This document shows, in pieces, positions 55,268 through 64,000 of a stretch of 64,000 nt of DNA. The notes beneath the pieces were generated by a model. It had not been told where the DNA came from, did no database searches, and saw only the letters and a list, made by a program, of their open reading frames with translations. The position numbers were made by a program, and so were the translations under genes. The number at the start of each line of letters is the position of its first letter. Within the stretch, counting starts at the first letter, position 1. The DNA lies in contig NZ_CP020100.1 in assembly GCF_002056295.1 (NCBI RefSeq), forward strand, positions 2,813,501 to 2,877,500, written 5' to 3'. Source of the stretch: Halopseudomonas phragmitis. GTDB taxonomy: Bacteria; Pseudomonadota; Gammaproteobacteria; Pseudomonadales; Pseudomonadaceae.

Positions 55268-55523
55268 AGACTTCGATAAAAAATTTGAGGAAGATCAGGA
55301 AGATGTAATTGATGACCTTGATCTTTCCTCTGCGCGGCGTGTCAATCTGGAGCAAAAGCGAATTAACGTCGATTTCCCGGCTTGGGTCGTAGAGTCGTTG
55401 GATCGCGAGGCTGCGCGTATTGGGGTTACCCGCCAATCTATCATCAAGGTGTGGTTGGTGGAGCGGCTGCAAGCAGAGTCTGCTAAAAAGCCGTTTAACG
55501 GTGACGCTGAGCTTCCTCGCTAA
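55257..55523 (+). CDS. brnA: BrnA-family antitoxin
   Basis: BrnA binds BrnT and represses the operon. The 88-aa protein has an acidic N-terminal half that fits toxin neutralisation and a C-terminal ribbon-helix-helix (KRINVDFPAWVVESLDREAA, then TRQSIIKVWLVERL). The ATG at 55257 follows AAGGAGG; the upstream in-frame codon at 55248 is rejected. Confidence 0.88.
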   Translation: MKAKDFDKKFEEDQEDVIDDLDLSSARRVNLEQKRINVDFPAWVVESLDREAARIGVTRQSIIKVWLVERLQAESAKKPFNGDAELPR

Positions 55524-55541
55524 TAGACATCCCGGCAGCAT

Positions 55542-55577
55542 AAAAAAATCCGACACCAGTCGCCCGGTATCGGATTT
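55542..55577 (-). terminator. Terminator of acnB
   Basis: On the minus strand AAATCCGAT pairs with TCGGATTT and is followed by a run of seven T. A second GC-rich hairpin (AACCCCGC with GCGGGGTT, 55583-55604) precedes it. Confidence 0.85.
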
Positions 55578-55622
55578 CTCAGAACCCCGCGCGAAGGCGG
55601 GGTTGCTTATCGGGTCTGACCC

Positions 55623-58217
55623 TTACAGCTGAGCGACCGGGATGGACGCTGCGGCTTTCTGGTAGGACTCGATTTCGTTGAAGTTCATGTAGCGATAGAT
55701 ATCGCCAGCCATGCTGTCGATTTCGGCAGCGTAGCTCATGTATTCCTCAACGCTCGGCAGGCGGCCCAGGATGGACGCTACCGAGGCCAGTTCGGCGGAG
55801 GCCAGGTACACGTCGGCGCCATCGCCCAGGCGGTTCGGGAAGTTCCGCGTGGAAGTGGAGACAACGGTGGACTTGGCAGCTACGCGGGCCTGGTTACCCA
55901 TGCACAGCGAGCAGCCCGGCATTTCCATACGAGCGCCGGCCTTGCCGTAGATGCCGTAGTAGCCTTCTTCGGTCAGCTGGTACTGATCCATCTTGGTCGG
56001 CGGAGCCAGCCACAGACGGGTCGGGATGGCACCCTTGTTCTTCTCCAGCAGTTTACCGGCGGCGCGGAAGTGACCGATGTTGGTCATGCACGAGCCGATG
56101 AAGACTTCGTCGATCTTGTCACCAGCTACCTGCGACAGCAGGCGGGCGTCGTCCGGATCGTTCGGGGCGCACAGTACCGGCTCCTTGACGTCGGCCAGAT
56201 CGATTTCGATCACGGCGGCGTATTCGGCGTCGGCGTCGGCCTGCATCAGGCTCGGGTTGGCCAGCCAGGCTTCCATGGCTTGGGCGCGACGCTCCAGGGT
56301 GCGGGCGTCCTGGTAGCCGTTGGCGATCATCCAGCGCAGCAGGACGATGTTCGACTTCAGGTACTCGGCAACCGACTCTTCGCTCAGCTTGATGGTACAG
56401 CCGGCAGCGGAACGCTCGGCGGAGGCGTCAGACAGCTCGAACGCTTGCTCGGCGGTCAGGTGCTCCAGGCCTTCGATCTCGAGGATGCGGCCAGAGAAGA
56501 TGTTCTTCTTGCCTTTCTTCTCGACGGTCAGCAGGCCTTGCTGGATGGCGTAGTAGGGGATGGCATGAACCAGGTCGCGCAGGGTGATGCCGGGTTGCAT
56601 TTTGCCCTTGAAGCGCACCAGTACCGATTCGGGCATGTCCAGCGGCATAACGCCGGTGGCAGCAGCGAAGGCGACCAGACCGGAACCAGCCGGGAACGAG
56701 ATGCCCAGCGGGAAGCGGGTGTGCGAGTCACCACCGGTACCGACGGTGTCAGGCAGCAGCATGCGGTTCAGCCAGCTGTGGATGATGCCGTCACCCGGAC
56801 GCAGCGCGACACCACCACGGGTGTGGATGAAGTCGGGCAGGGTGTGGTGGGTGGTGACGTCGATCGGCTTCGGATAGGCCGCAGTGTGGCAGAAAGACTG
56901 CATGACCAGATCAGCGGAGAAGCCCAGGCAGGCCAGGTCTTTCAGCTCGTCACGGGTCATCGGGCCAGTGGTGTCCTGGGAACCGACGGTGGTCATCTTC
57001 GGCTCGCAGTAGGTGCCGGGGCGGATGCCTTCGACGCCACAGGCTTTGCCGACCATCTTCTGCGCCAGGGTGAAGCCCTTGGTGCTGGCGGCCGGTACGT
57101 CAGGCTTGCGGAACAGGTCAGAGTGACCCAGACCCAGTTCGGCACGGGCCTTCTCGGTCAGACCGCGGCCGATGATCAGCGGAATACGGCCACCGGCGCG
57201 TACTTCGTCGAGCAGCACCTGGGTCTTCAGTTCGAAGGTGGTGATGACTTCATCGGTGCCGTGTTTGCAGACCTTGCCTTCGTAGGGGTAGACGTCGATG
57301 GCGTCGCCCATGTTCAGGTTGCTGCAATCGAATTCGATCGGCAGAGCGCCGGCATCTTCCATGGTGTTGTAGAAGATCGGGGCGATCTTGGTGCCGAAGC
57401 AGAAACCACCGGCACGCTTGTTCGGAACGTAGGGGATGTCGTCGCCGAAGAACCACAGCACCGAGTTGGTGGCGGACTTGCGCGAGGAACCGGTACCAAC
57501 CACGTCACCTACGTAGGCAACCGGCAGGCCTTTGGCTTTCATGGCTTCGATCTGGTTCAGCGGGCCAATGGCGCCAGGCTCGACCGGCTCGATGCCGTCA
57601 CGGGCCATTTTCAGCATGGCCAGGGCGTGCAGCGGGATGTCCGGGCGCGACCAGGCGTCAGGAGCCGGCGACAGGTCGTCGGTGTTGGTTTCGCCAGGAA
57701 CCTTGAACACGGTCAGGGAGATTTTTTCGGCGACAGCCGGGCGCTTGGTGAACCACTCGCCATCAGCCCAGGACTGCAGCACGGCTTTGGCGTTGGCGTT
57801 GCCAGCCTTGGCCTTGCCGGCTACGTCGTGGAAGGCATCAAACATCAGCAGGGTGTGCTTGAGCTGTTCGGCGGCGACAGCGGCCAGTTCGGCGTTGTCG
57901 AGCAGTTCGACCATGGTGGCGATGTTGTAGCCGCCCTGCATGGTGCCCAGCAGTTCAACGGCACGCTCTTTGGTCAGCAGCGGGGAGGTGGCTTCACCCT
58001 TGGCGACTGCAGACAGGAAACCAGCCTTGACGTAGGCGGCTTCGTCAACCCCCGGGGGGACGCGGTTGGTCAGCAGATCAAGCAGGAATTCTTCTTCACC
58101 GGCCGGCGGGTTTTTCAATAGTTCTATGAGACCGGCGGTTTGTTCGGCGTTCAGCGGCTGAGGCACAACGCCTTGGGCGGCGCGTTCTTCAACGTGTTTG
58201 CGATAGGCTTCAAGCAC
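55623..58217 (-). CDS. acnB: Bifunctional aconitate hydratase 2 / 2-methylisocitrate dehydratase AcnB
   Basis: AcnB is the main TCA-cycle aconitase, a 4Fe-4S enzyme. The 864-aa protein has the AcnB HEAT-like N-terminal domain ([15 protein letters not shown]), swivel domain, and the cluster cysteines in IGSCMTN and [12 protein letters not shown]. Length equals the E. coli enzyme. The start is taken as GTG 58217 after GAGGG; ATG 58232 is in frame but has poor spacing and no family support. A large antisense frame over this gene is a codon-bias shadow. Confidence 0.95.
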   Translation of the reverse strand: MLEAYRKHVEERAAQGVVPQPLNAEQTAGLIELLKNPPAGEEEFLLDLLTNRVPPGVDEAAYVKAGFLSAVAKGEATSPLLTKERAVELLGTMQGGYNIATMVELLDNAELAAVAAEQLKHTLLMFDAFHDVAGKAKAGNANAKAVLQSWADGEWFTKRPAVAEKISLTVFKVPGETNTDDLSPAPDAWSRPDIPLHALAMLKMARDGIEPVEPGAIGPLNQIEAMKAKGLPVAYVGDVVGTGSSRKSATNSVLWFFGDDIPYVPNKRAGGFCFGTKIAPIFYNTMEDAGALPIEFDCSNLNMGDAIDVYPYEGKVCKHGTDEVITTFELKTQVLLDEVRAGGRIPLIIGRGLTEKARAELGLGHSDLFRKPDVPAASTKGFTLAQKMVGKACGVEGIRPGTYCEPKMTTVGSQDTTGPMTRDELKDLACLGFSADLVMQSFCHTAAYPKPIDVTTHHTLPDFIHTRGGVALRPGDGIIHSWLNRMLLPDTVGTGGDSHTRFPLGISFPAGSGLVAFAAATGVMPLDMPESVLVRFKGKMQPGITLRDLVHAIPYYAIQQGLLTVEKKGKKNIFSGRILEIEGLEHLTAEQAFELSDASAERSAAGCTIKLSEESVAEYLKSNIVLLRWMIANGYQDARTLERRAQAMEAWLANPSLMQADADAEYAAVIEIDLADVKEPVLCAPNDPDDARLLSQVAGDKIDEVFIGSCMTNIGHFRAAGKLLEKNKGAIPTRLWLAPPTKMDQYQLTEEGYYGIYGKAGARMEMPGCSLCMGNQARVAAKSTVVSTSTRNFPNRLGDGADVYLASAELASVASILGRLPSVEEYMSYAAEIDSMAGDIYRYMNFNEIESYQKAAASIPVAQL

Positions 58218-58232
58218 AGTAATTACCCTCAT

Positions 58233-58586
58233 CAGTCTGTTCCGCTTGTGACGGAACGGTCATCCTCACGGACCAGGGAAGCACTGAATAATCGCCTTCA
58301 GCCTAAGTAAACTATTCAGTGCTCCCCAACATGCCGGGAAGGCTGGGGTACAAACGCAAGCCCGTTTCTGAGTGGACAACCTGGGTAACTGGGTTGGCAG
58401 ATACGAATCGGGTTGCGGGCAAACGCCTGACACACAGCCCTAACGGCGGGCCGATTCTACAGTAGTTGCCGGGTAAAGTTAAGTTGCAGAGCTGTTTGAC
58501 CTTCGTATGAGACAATACCGGCGGTCCGATTGCCGGACCGGGTCACTTTTGCGGGAAACCCTGAGAAATGGGCGGGATATCACTTC
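58233..58586. other. Intergenic region with palindromic element upstream of acnB
   Basis: The 354-bp divergent gap between acnB and the DUF1289 gene contains a perfect inverted repeat, CACTGAATA (58282-58290) and TATTCAGTG (58313-58321), extended by GGGAAG and CTCCCC. It looks like a short dispersed hairpin element. Promoters for both genes must lie here but no clear sigma-70 pair was picked out. No coding frame. Confidence 0.5.
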
Positions 58587-59060
58587 ATGGTTGCTAGTTA
58601 TACCGACAAGACACCGTGCGTAGGGCGTTGTTCGACGGTGTTCGGGGACACGGTCTGCCGTGGTTGCAAACGTTTCAGTCATGAAATCATCGACTGGAAC
58701 CGCTATAGCGCCGAGCAGCGGGCGGCGATCTGGCGGCGGCTGGAGCAGTTGCTTGGGCAGGTGCTGACGGCGCGCCTGGCTTTGGACTCGGTGTTGGCGC
58801 TGGAGCAGGCGCTGGAGCGCTGGCGGGTGGCTTGTGACCCAGGTCAGCCGTGGACCAGCAAGGCCTACCAGTTGCTGGTGCGCGCTGGCGACGAGGCGCT
58901 GAGTGGATGTGGTTTGAAAGTGTTGCCGAGCAGGCTGGGACTAAGTGCGCGGCAGTTGCGCGATGAAATCGATCATGACTTTCAGGCTTTGTCGCAAGCC
59001 TATTACGAGCGACACACAATTTTGCCGGGGATGCCTGGCGCGCCCTTGGGCGGTCAGTGA
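58587..59060 (+). CDS. DUF1289 domain protein
   Basis: The 157-aa protein begins with the DUF1289 zinc-type cluster (TPCVGRCSTVFGDTVCRGCKR, four Cys within residues 10-28) followed by the usual EIIDWNRYSAEQRAAIWRRL. The remainder is helical. Function unknown. The ATG at 58587 gives the family start. Confidence 0.85.
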   Translation: MVASYTDKTPCVGRCSTVFGDTVCRGCKRFSHEIIDWNRYSAEQRAAIWRRLEQLLGQVLTARLALDSVLALEQALERWRVACDPGQPWTSKAYQLLVRAGDEALSGCGLKVLPSRLGLSARQLRDEIDHDFQALSQAYYERHTILPGMPGAPLGGQ

Positions 59061-59072
59061 CTCATGGCATGG

Positions 59073-59112
59073 GGAGGCGGGAGCTGGGCTCCCGCTTCCG
59101 GTTCCTTGGTTA
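59073..59112. terminator. Bidirectional hairpin between DUF1289 and Usp genes
   Basis: GCGGGAGC pairs with GCTCCCGC (stem extended by GGAG and TTCC) between two convergent stops; TTATTTTT follows on the plus strand. Confidence 0.6.
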
Positions 59113-59970
59113 TTTTTCCAGCAGTTCTTCCAGGTGGGCGATCATGTCGTCTGGCTTGAGCACCAGCACGTCGCTTTCCAGTTGGTCGAGAATCACCTCG
59201 GCAGTGTTGCCGATCAGGGCGCCGGAGATCCCTTTGCGCGCGACGGTGCCGATGACCGTGACACTGGCGCCGACCTGCTTGGCGACCTTGGGAATCAGGG
59301 TGTCGGCTGGGCCTTCGTCGATATGCAGGCGTTCGTTGTCCAGTTCGTACTGGTCGATGTACTTGCGTGCTTCTTCGACATAACGGGCGGCAATGTTTTC
59401 GCGCAACTGATAGACCGGGTCGGCAGCCGACAGCATGGGTGCCGGGTGGGCGCTGACCAGATGAAGCTCGCCGTTGATCATCTCGACGATATCGGCTGCG
59501 TGGCTGACGATGGTGTCATGCAGTATGTGGTGCTGGTCGTCATGGTTGCCGAGATCTACGGCAGCCAGTACTGCGCCGCGCATCCAGGACTCGGTGGTCT
59601 TGACCATCAGCACCGGGGCAGGGCAGTAGCGCAGGATTTTCCAGTCATCCGGGGTCAGCAGTGCTTTTTTCAGCGGGTTGTCTGGTAGATGTTGCTTGAT
59701 CACCAGGCCGCAGCCTTGTGCACTGGTGGCTTGAACGATGGTATCGGTCAGGTTGCCGTGCCAGGATTGCGAGGCGGAGGCTTTGAAACCAGCTGCTTCC
59801 AGTTCGGTGCAGAACTTGTCGAGCAGCGGCTTGTGATCCTGGCGGTTTTCGCAAACCAGCAGATGCAGCTCCGATTCGATGACTCCGGCAATCAGCTTGG
59901 CACGATTCAAAGCCAGTTGTTCGGTCTGGCTTGGGTCGATGATAACCAGAATACGTTTGATGGCCTGCAT
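59110..59970 (-). CDS. Tandem universal stress protein, UspE type
   Basis: The 286-aa cytosolic protein consists of two Usp domains. The first starts KRILVIIDPSQTEQLALNRA; the second ends with GASVTVIGTVARKGISGALIGN, the nucleotide-binding signature G-x2-G-x9-G-[ST]-like. Tandem Usps respond to starvation, oxygen limitation or stress. The start at 59970 follows AGGGAG. Confidence 0.9.
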   Translation of the reverse strand: MQAIKRILVIIDPSQTEQLALNRAKLIAGVIESELHLLVCENRQDHKPLLDKFCTELEAAGFKASASQSWHGNLTDTIVQATSAQGCGLVIKQHLPDNPLKKALLTPDDWKILRYCPAPVLMVKTTESWMRGAVLAAVDLGNHDDQHHILHDTIVSHAADIVEMINGELHLVSAHPAPMLSAADPVYQLRENIAARYVEEARKYIDQYELDNERLHIDEGPADTLIPKVAKQVGASVTVIGTVARKGISGALIGNTAEVILDQLESDVLVLKPDDMIAHLEELLEK

Positions 59971-60113
59971 GGCGTTCTCCCTATGGCGGTTTTGCTGTTC
60001 TACTTTCAATGTAGCTGGTTTTTTGGGGCCTGCTGTTGATATGGGTCAAGGTGCTAGAGCGCTGATATATCCGTATAATTTGCGCTCATTGATTGCTAAC
60101 GCCACGTGATTCC

Positions 60114-60725
60114 ATGACCTTGCCGCAAGAACTGCTCGATTTTCTCCGCTGCTCAACGCCTGATGCCTGGGTTGCCCAAGCGCTGGAGCACCCTGAAGAG
60201 CTGCTGATCGATCACGCCAACTGTGAAAAGAAAGCCGCCTCGACAGCACTTAATCTGATGTTTCGCTATACCGACAAGCCCGATTTGCTGCAGAAAATGT
60301 CGCGTTTGGCCCGTGAGGAGTTGCGTCATTTCGAGCAGGTGACTGCACTGATGCAGCGACGCGGGGTTGTTTATCGTGGCTTGTCCGCCAGCCAATATGC
60401 TCAGCGTTTGCGTCAACATGTGCGTACTACCGAGCCTGGGCGGTTGATTGACACTCTGATTGTCGGGGCGTTTATCGAGGCGCGCTCGTGTGAGCGCTTC
60501 GCCAAGCTGGCACCGCATCTGGATGCTGAACTGGGCGATTTTTACCGTTCGCTGCTCAAGTCCGAGGCCCGGCATTACCAGGATTACCTGAAGCTGGCGG
60601 GCAAGTATGCCCAAGGTCCGATTGATGAGCGGGTAGCGTTCTTTGCCGAGGTAGAGGCCGAGGCCGTGATGGCCGACGATTCCGAATTTCGTTTCCACAG
60701 CGGCGTTGCCGCCCAGGCTTGCTGA
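60114..60725 (+). CDS. miaE: tRNA-(ms2io6A)-hydroxylase MiaE
   Basis: MiaE hydroxylates the isopentenyl group of modified A37 in tRNA. The 203-aa protein has a ferritin-like diiron core: DHANCEKKA, REELRHFEQV (E-x2-H), EARSCERF, and SEARHYQDYL (E-x2-H). A TATAAT box lies at 60074-60079, 35 bases before the start. Confidence 0.9.
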   Translation: MTLPQELLDFLRCSTPDAWVAQALEHPEELLIDHANCEKKAASTALNLMFRYTDKPDLLQKMSRLAREELRHFEQVTALMQRRGVVYRGLSASQYAQRLRQHVRTTEPGRLIDTLIVGAFIEARSCERFAKLAPHLDAELGDFYRSLLKSEARHYQDYLKLAGKYAQGPIDERVAFFAEVEAEAVMADDSEFRFHSGVAAQAC

Positions 60726-60799
60726 GTCCGGGTGTAAGATCGAGACAGTTGTCTATAATGAGTCACTGTTGTGGTGTTTCGAGGCTAGGGAGGGGATGC

Positions 60800-61651
60800 A
60801 TGAGGTTTGTCCGAACAGGTTGCCGCGCGTCGCTTGCTGGTTTGTTGTTGGCGGCCTTGCTGAGCTCTACCCCAGCCTGGGCAACAGGTACTTGCGAACG
60901 AGTGGTCGTTGCCGGCAACCCTCAGTATCCACCGTTGTTATGGGTTGATCCGCAGGATGACAAGCGGCTGATTGGCGCCGGTGTTGAGCTGTTGGAGATG
61001 GCCCTGGCCGATGCCGGGGTAAAGGTCGAGGTGCTGAATGTCGGCCCTTGGGCGCGGGCCCAGGATGAGGTGCGCAGTGGGCGGGTGGACATGCTGGCTG
61101 GGGCCTTTCTGACTCACGAGCGGTTGGGCTACATGGATTATGTGTATCCGGCCTATATAGAGGTACCCAGCGTGGTTTTTGTCAGACGCGGCAGCGCCTT
61201 TCCTTACTCCGGCTGGGACGATCTGCGAGACAAGCGCGGCAGTACTTTGGTCAATAACAGTTATGGCCAGGCTTTCGATACCTACGCCAGGGACCATTTG
61301 CGGATCGAAAAGGTGTCTTCGATTGAGCAGTCATTTCGCACTCTGCTGCTGGGGCGGGTCGATTACGTGGTCTATGAGCGCTACCAGGGGCTGGCAGTGG
61401 CCGAACAGTTGGGCATTGCCGATCAGCTCGACATCATCGATGGCTCGCTGATCAGCGAGCAGTTGTATTACACCATTTCCCATCGCAGTGCCTGTAACTC
61501 TCCGGCGTTGCGCTCGGCCCTGGCCCTGGCCATGCAGGATCTGGTCGGCAGGGGCGAGCCGAGGCGCTTGCTGGAGAAGTATCAGGCTATCTGGTCTGCG
61601 CAGTTTGGAGTGTCTTCAGGTCTTGCTGAGGAGCCGGCGGTTTTTGACTGA
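60800..61651 (+). CDS. Periplasmic binding protein, family 3
   Basis: The 283-aa protein has a signal peptide (about residues 1-29, ending AWA) and a type 2 periplasmic-binding fold of the amino-acid (SBP_bac_3) type (VVVAGNPQYPPLLW, DMLAGAFLTHERLGYMDYV). No ABC permease or ATPase gene lies nearby, so it may be an orphan ligand-binding or sensing protein. The ATG at 60800 follows AGGGAGGGG. Confidence 0.85.
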   Translation: MRFVRTGCRASLAGLLLAALLSSTPAWATGTCERVVVAGNPQYPPLLWVDPQDDKRLIGAGVELLEMALADAGVKVEVLNVGPWARAQDEVRSGRVDMLAGAFLTHERLGYMDYVYPAYIEVPSVVFVRRGSAFPYSGWDDLRDKRGSTLVNNSYGQAFDTYARDHLRIEKVSSIEQSFRTLLLGRVDYVVYERYQGLAVAEQLGIADQLDIIDGSLISEQLYYTISHRSACNSPALRSALALAMQDLVGRGEPRRLLEKYQAIWSAQFGVSSGLAEEPAVFD

Positions 61652-61810
61652 TTAATTGCCTCAGGTGTTTCAAAACAGTTACATCTGAAATTCTTTGGAC
61701 CGCAACAGTCCTTGCTCTGCTAATCTGTATTGGTGTTTTTCCCGATAACTGTACGGTGTTCTGCTGCCCTGTGCTGGATTAGGGTGTTAGGCCATACGGA
61801 GGGAGCGGTT

Positions 61811-63262
61811 ATGAGCAATCTGTTGTACCAGCAAATTGCCCAGCAGTTGGCTGAGGACATTCAAAAGGGTTTCTATCAGCCTGGCGAACGGGTGCCATCG
61901 GTGCGCAAGCTCAGCACCCAGAAAGGTGTGAGCCATGCCACGGTACTGCAGGCCTACGCCACCCTTGAGGATCAGGGGCTGATTCGTGCCCGCCCGCAGT
62001 CCGGCTATTATGTGCATCAGACTCCGGCACTGACCGCGCCTACGCCACAGATTGCCCGGGTTGAGCATCCCTACGCGGTGACCCGCAGCAGCATCATCAG
62101 CGAGATTCTGCGTCAGGCCCGGCGCGATGGCGTCATGCCGTTGGGCGCGGCGGTACCCTCCAGCGACTTTCTGCCATTGCGGGCGCTGCATCAGCAGATG
62201 AGCAAGGTCACCCGTTTTCACAGTCAGAAAGCCTTCAGCTATACCTTTAGCCCAGGCTATGAGCCCCTGCGCCGGCAGGTTGCGATTCGGATGCGCGATG
62301 CCGGAGCGATGGTCGACCCCGAGGGCGTGGTGATCACCAATGGCTGTGTCGAAGCATTGCAGTTGTGCCTGCGGGCGATTACCAGCCCCGGCGACCTGAT
62401 CGCCACTGAATCACCCAGCTACTATGGCTTGCTGCAGTTGTGCGAGTTGCTTGGGCTCAAGGTGATTGAGATTCCCACCGACCCGGAAACCGGCTTGAGT
62501 CTGGAAACGCTGCAGAAAGCCACTGAGAAGTGGCCGATCAAGGCTCTGGTGGTGACCTCGCGGGCCGGTAACCCGATGGGTGCGACCATGCCGGAAAACC
62601 GCCAGCGCAAGCTGGTGGCGATGATGGCTCAGTTGAGCATTCCGATCATCGAAGATGATATCTATGGCGAGTTGATGTTTGACCACGGTCGCTCGCGGGC
62701 GCTCAAGGCCTTCGACTGTTCGGATACGGTGATGTATTGCTCAAGCTTTTCCAAGACCATTTCGCCGGGCGTGCGCACTGGTTGGGTGGTGGCCGGCAAG
62801 CATCAGGACACCATTGAAAAGCTGCAAACCTTTACCACGCTGTCGGCCTGCAGCGTTAGCCAGATGGCGGTTGCTGCCTATCTGGAGAACGGGGGCTATG
62901 ACCGGCATCTGCGGCATATCCGTCAGGAGTATCGCAAGAACCTGAGCAGCTTCCAGTTGGCGGTTCAGCAGTACTTTCCCGAAGGGACCCAGATTACCCG
63001 GCCCAAGGGCGGCTTCATTCTCTGGGTCAGTCTGCCGGGCGGGGTGGATACCCAGGTGCTGTTTACCAGGGCGCTGGAGCAGGGGATCAGTATTGCACCG
63101 GGGGTTGTGTTCAGTAACTCGGACCAGTTCAACCACTGCTTGCGCCTGAACTGCGGTATACCTTGGAATCGCAATGCCGAGAGGGCGGTGATGACCTTGG
63201 GGGTGCTGGCTCAGCAGTTGCTGATCGAGCGCCAGACGCTGGAGCCGGCGCTGGCTGGCTAG
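61811..63262 (+). CDS. MocR-family regulator (GntR HTH fused to aminotransferase)
   Basis: The 483-aa protein has an N-terminal GntR winged helix (residues 1-72, PSVRKLSTQKGVSHATVLQAY) and a fold-type I aminotransferase-like C-terminal domain with the PLP-lysine region CSSFSKTISPGVRTGW. MocR proteins sense PLP or amino acids and often control a neighbouring gene. The start at 61811 gives the usual HTH opening MSNLLYQQIA; the in-frame start at 61730 is too far upstream. The target is not evident. Confidence 0.9.
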   Translation: MSNLLYQQIAQQLAEDIQKGFYQPGERVPSVRKLSTQKGVSHATVLQAYATLEDQGLIRARPQSGYYVHQTPALTAPTPQIARVEHPYAVTRSSIISEILRQARRDGVMPLGAAVPSSDFLPLRALHQQMSKVTRFHSQKAFSYTFSPGYEPLRRQVAIRMRDAGAMVDPEGVVITNGCVEALQLCLRAITSPGDLIATESPSYYGLLQLCELLGLKVIEIPTDPETGLSLETLQKATEKWPIKALVVTSRAGNPMGATMPENRQRKLVAMMAQLSIPIIEDDIYGELMFDHGRSRALKAFDCSDTVMYCSSFSKTISPGVRTGWVVAGKHQDTIEKLQTFTTLSACSVSQMAVAAYLENGGYDRHLRHIRQEYRKNLSSFQLAVQQYFPEGTQITRPKGGFILWVSLPGGVDTQVLFTRALEQGISIAPGVVFSNSDQFNHCLRLNCGIPWNRNAERAVMTLGVLAQQLLIERQTLEPALAG

Positions 63263-63279
63263 TGCTCGCGCGCTTGCTG

Positions 63280-63312
63280 AGCGCTCCTGCCGGCGGGGTA
63301 GGAGCGCTTCTT
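63280..63312 (+). terminator. Terminator after the MocR gene
   Basis: AGCGCTCCT pairs with AGGAGCGCT around an 11-base loop, followed by TCTT. Confidence 0.65.
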
Positions 63313-63322
63313 CCGGAGGAGT

Positions 63323-64000
63323 TCAGACTACTGCGGTGGCCTTTTCCTTGTGTTCCTGGCGCTGAATCTGTTGCGACAGCTCAATGATCTGCTCACGCAT
63401 CCAGCGGTTGGCTGGATCCTGATCGGTGCTTTCATGCCAGAAAATGTGGGTTTCGATGGCTGGTACGTCATCGATCGGCAACTGGGCGAAATGCAAGTGG
63501 TGGCGTTTGGCGAAACGCTCATGCACGGTCATCACCAGATCGGTGTTGTCCAGCACCAGCGGTGCCATCTGATAATGCTGTGAACGCAGTACCACATTGC
63601 GCTGAATACCCATCTTGCCCAGAGCCAGATCGACATGCCCGAGGCCGTTGCGGCGGCTGGAAATGTGGATATGCGACTGGGCCAGGTAATCATCCAGGCT
63701 GAGCCGCTCCTTGCTGGCCAGCGGATGGCCCTGGCGCATCACGCAGACATAGCGGTCTTCGAACAGTTTGACGTGACGAACCTGGGTATCAGTGTTGAGC
63801 GGCGCGTCAATCGCGAAGTCCAGGCGGCCGGCGGCCAGTTCCTTGGTGGTTTCCCGGCGCTTGGCCAGGAAGCTGTCAATCTTGATGCCGGGAGCCAGGC
63901 GGCGAATGCGCGCGGCCAGCTGGGGCAGAATGACTGCCTCGTTGGCGTCGGTCATGCTGATGCGATAGGTCTTGGTTGCCTGTTCGGGATTGAAGCTGCG
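63323..64000 (-). CDS. LysR-family regulator, cut by window edge
   Basis: The frame is open to base 64000 and reads RSFNPEQATKTYRISMTDANEAVILP, the linker and start of the effector domain seen in NahR/NodD-like LysR proteins. The effector domain and C-terminus (226 residues visible) are present, but the winged helix lies beyond the window. The ATG at 63955 is internal. Confidence 0.85.
   Translation of the reverse strand, partial: RSFNPEQATKTYRISMTDANEAVILPQLAARIRRLAPGIKIDSFLAKRRETTKELAAGRLDFAIDAPLNTDTQVRHVKLFEDRYVCVMRQGHPLASKERLSLDDYLAQSHIHISSRRNGLGHVDLALGKMGIQRNVVLRSQHYQMAPLVLDNTDLVMTVHERFAKRHHLHFAQLPIDDVPAIETHIFWHESTDQDPANRWMREQIIELSQQIQRQEHKEKATAVV

Noticed and set aside
56070..58121. 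683-codon plus-strand open frame opposite acnB
   Set aside because: Antisense shadow of a highly expressed, codon-biased gene; composition is Gly/Val/Gln-rich without domains, and acnB is certain.

Overview
The window is a 64 kb piece of a Pseudomonas-type gammaproteobacterial chromosome. Three things point there: the left end has the same gene order as the fatty-acid locus of Pseudomonas aeruginosa (plsX-fabD-fabG-acpP-fabF-pabC-mltG-tmk-holB-pilZ-tatD, followed by an RgsA-like small RNA); there is a split B12-dependent ribonucleotide reductase (nrdJa/nrdJb); and there is a moxR-DUF58-tgpA cluster. I cannot fix the genus from this sequence alone. No rRNA, tRNA or CRISPR array was seen.

Layout. 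1-9,700: fatty-acid, folate, peptidoglycan and DNA-replication genes in tight overlapping order, ending in a candidate sRNA (rgsA) on the minus strand. 9,771-15,900: a PLP enzyme, a complete spermidine/putrescine-type ABC transporter, a 140-bp inverted-repeat element and a TetR regulator. 15,900-21,000: an amidohydrolase, a lipoprotein carboxylesterase, a radical SAM protein and two small conserved proteins. 21,000-26,300: nrdJab behind a pair of NrdR boxes, then rmuC and rnk. 26,500-32,400: a TAXI-type binding protein and moxR-DUF58-tgpA. 32,400-41,800: housekeeping and envelope genes (rimO, aqpZ, an EAL phosphodiesterase with a decayed GGDEF, lipoproteins) and one outer-membrane pseudogene. 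41,860-45,830: an alpha/beta hydrolase-SDR-Baeyer-Villiger monooxygenase cluster facing a TetR gene across two matching 18-bp palindromes.

46,131-51,755 is the accessory centre: an array of five integron gene cassettes, each followed by a recognisable attC site, with no integrase in the window (a CALIN-type array). Cassette ends agree with theory: the first bases of each cassette are the complement of the start of its own attC. The cassettes are visibly AT-richer than their surroundings. Their cargo looks like anti-phage or conflict functions: a two-helix membrane protein, two different PD-(D/E)XK nuclease-like proteins, a double zinc-ribbon protein with a HEPN-type RX4H motif, and a two-gene cassette coding for a membrane protein and a methyltransferase. 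This is the best candidate here for undescribed systems.

51,750-55,520 continues the accessory region with an MFS exporter-WrbA quinone reductase pair facing a LysR gene, and a BrnT/BrnA toxin-antitoxin pair. 55,600-64,000 returns to core genes: acnB, a DUF1289 protein, a tandem universal stress protein, miaE, a periplasmic binding protein, a MocR regulator, and a LysR gene cut by the window edge.
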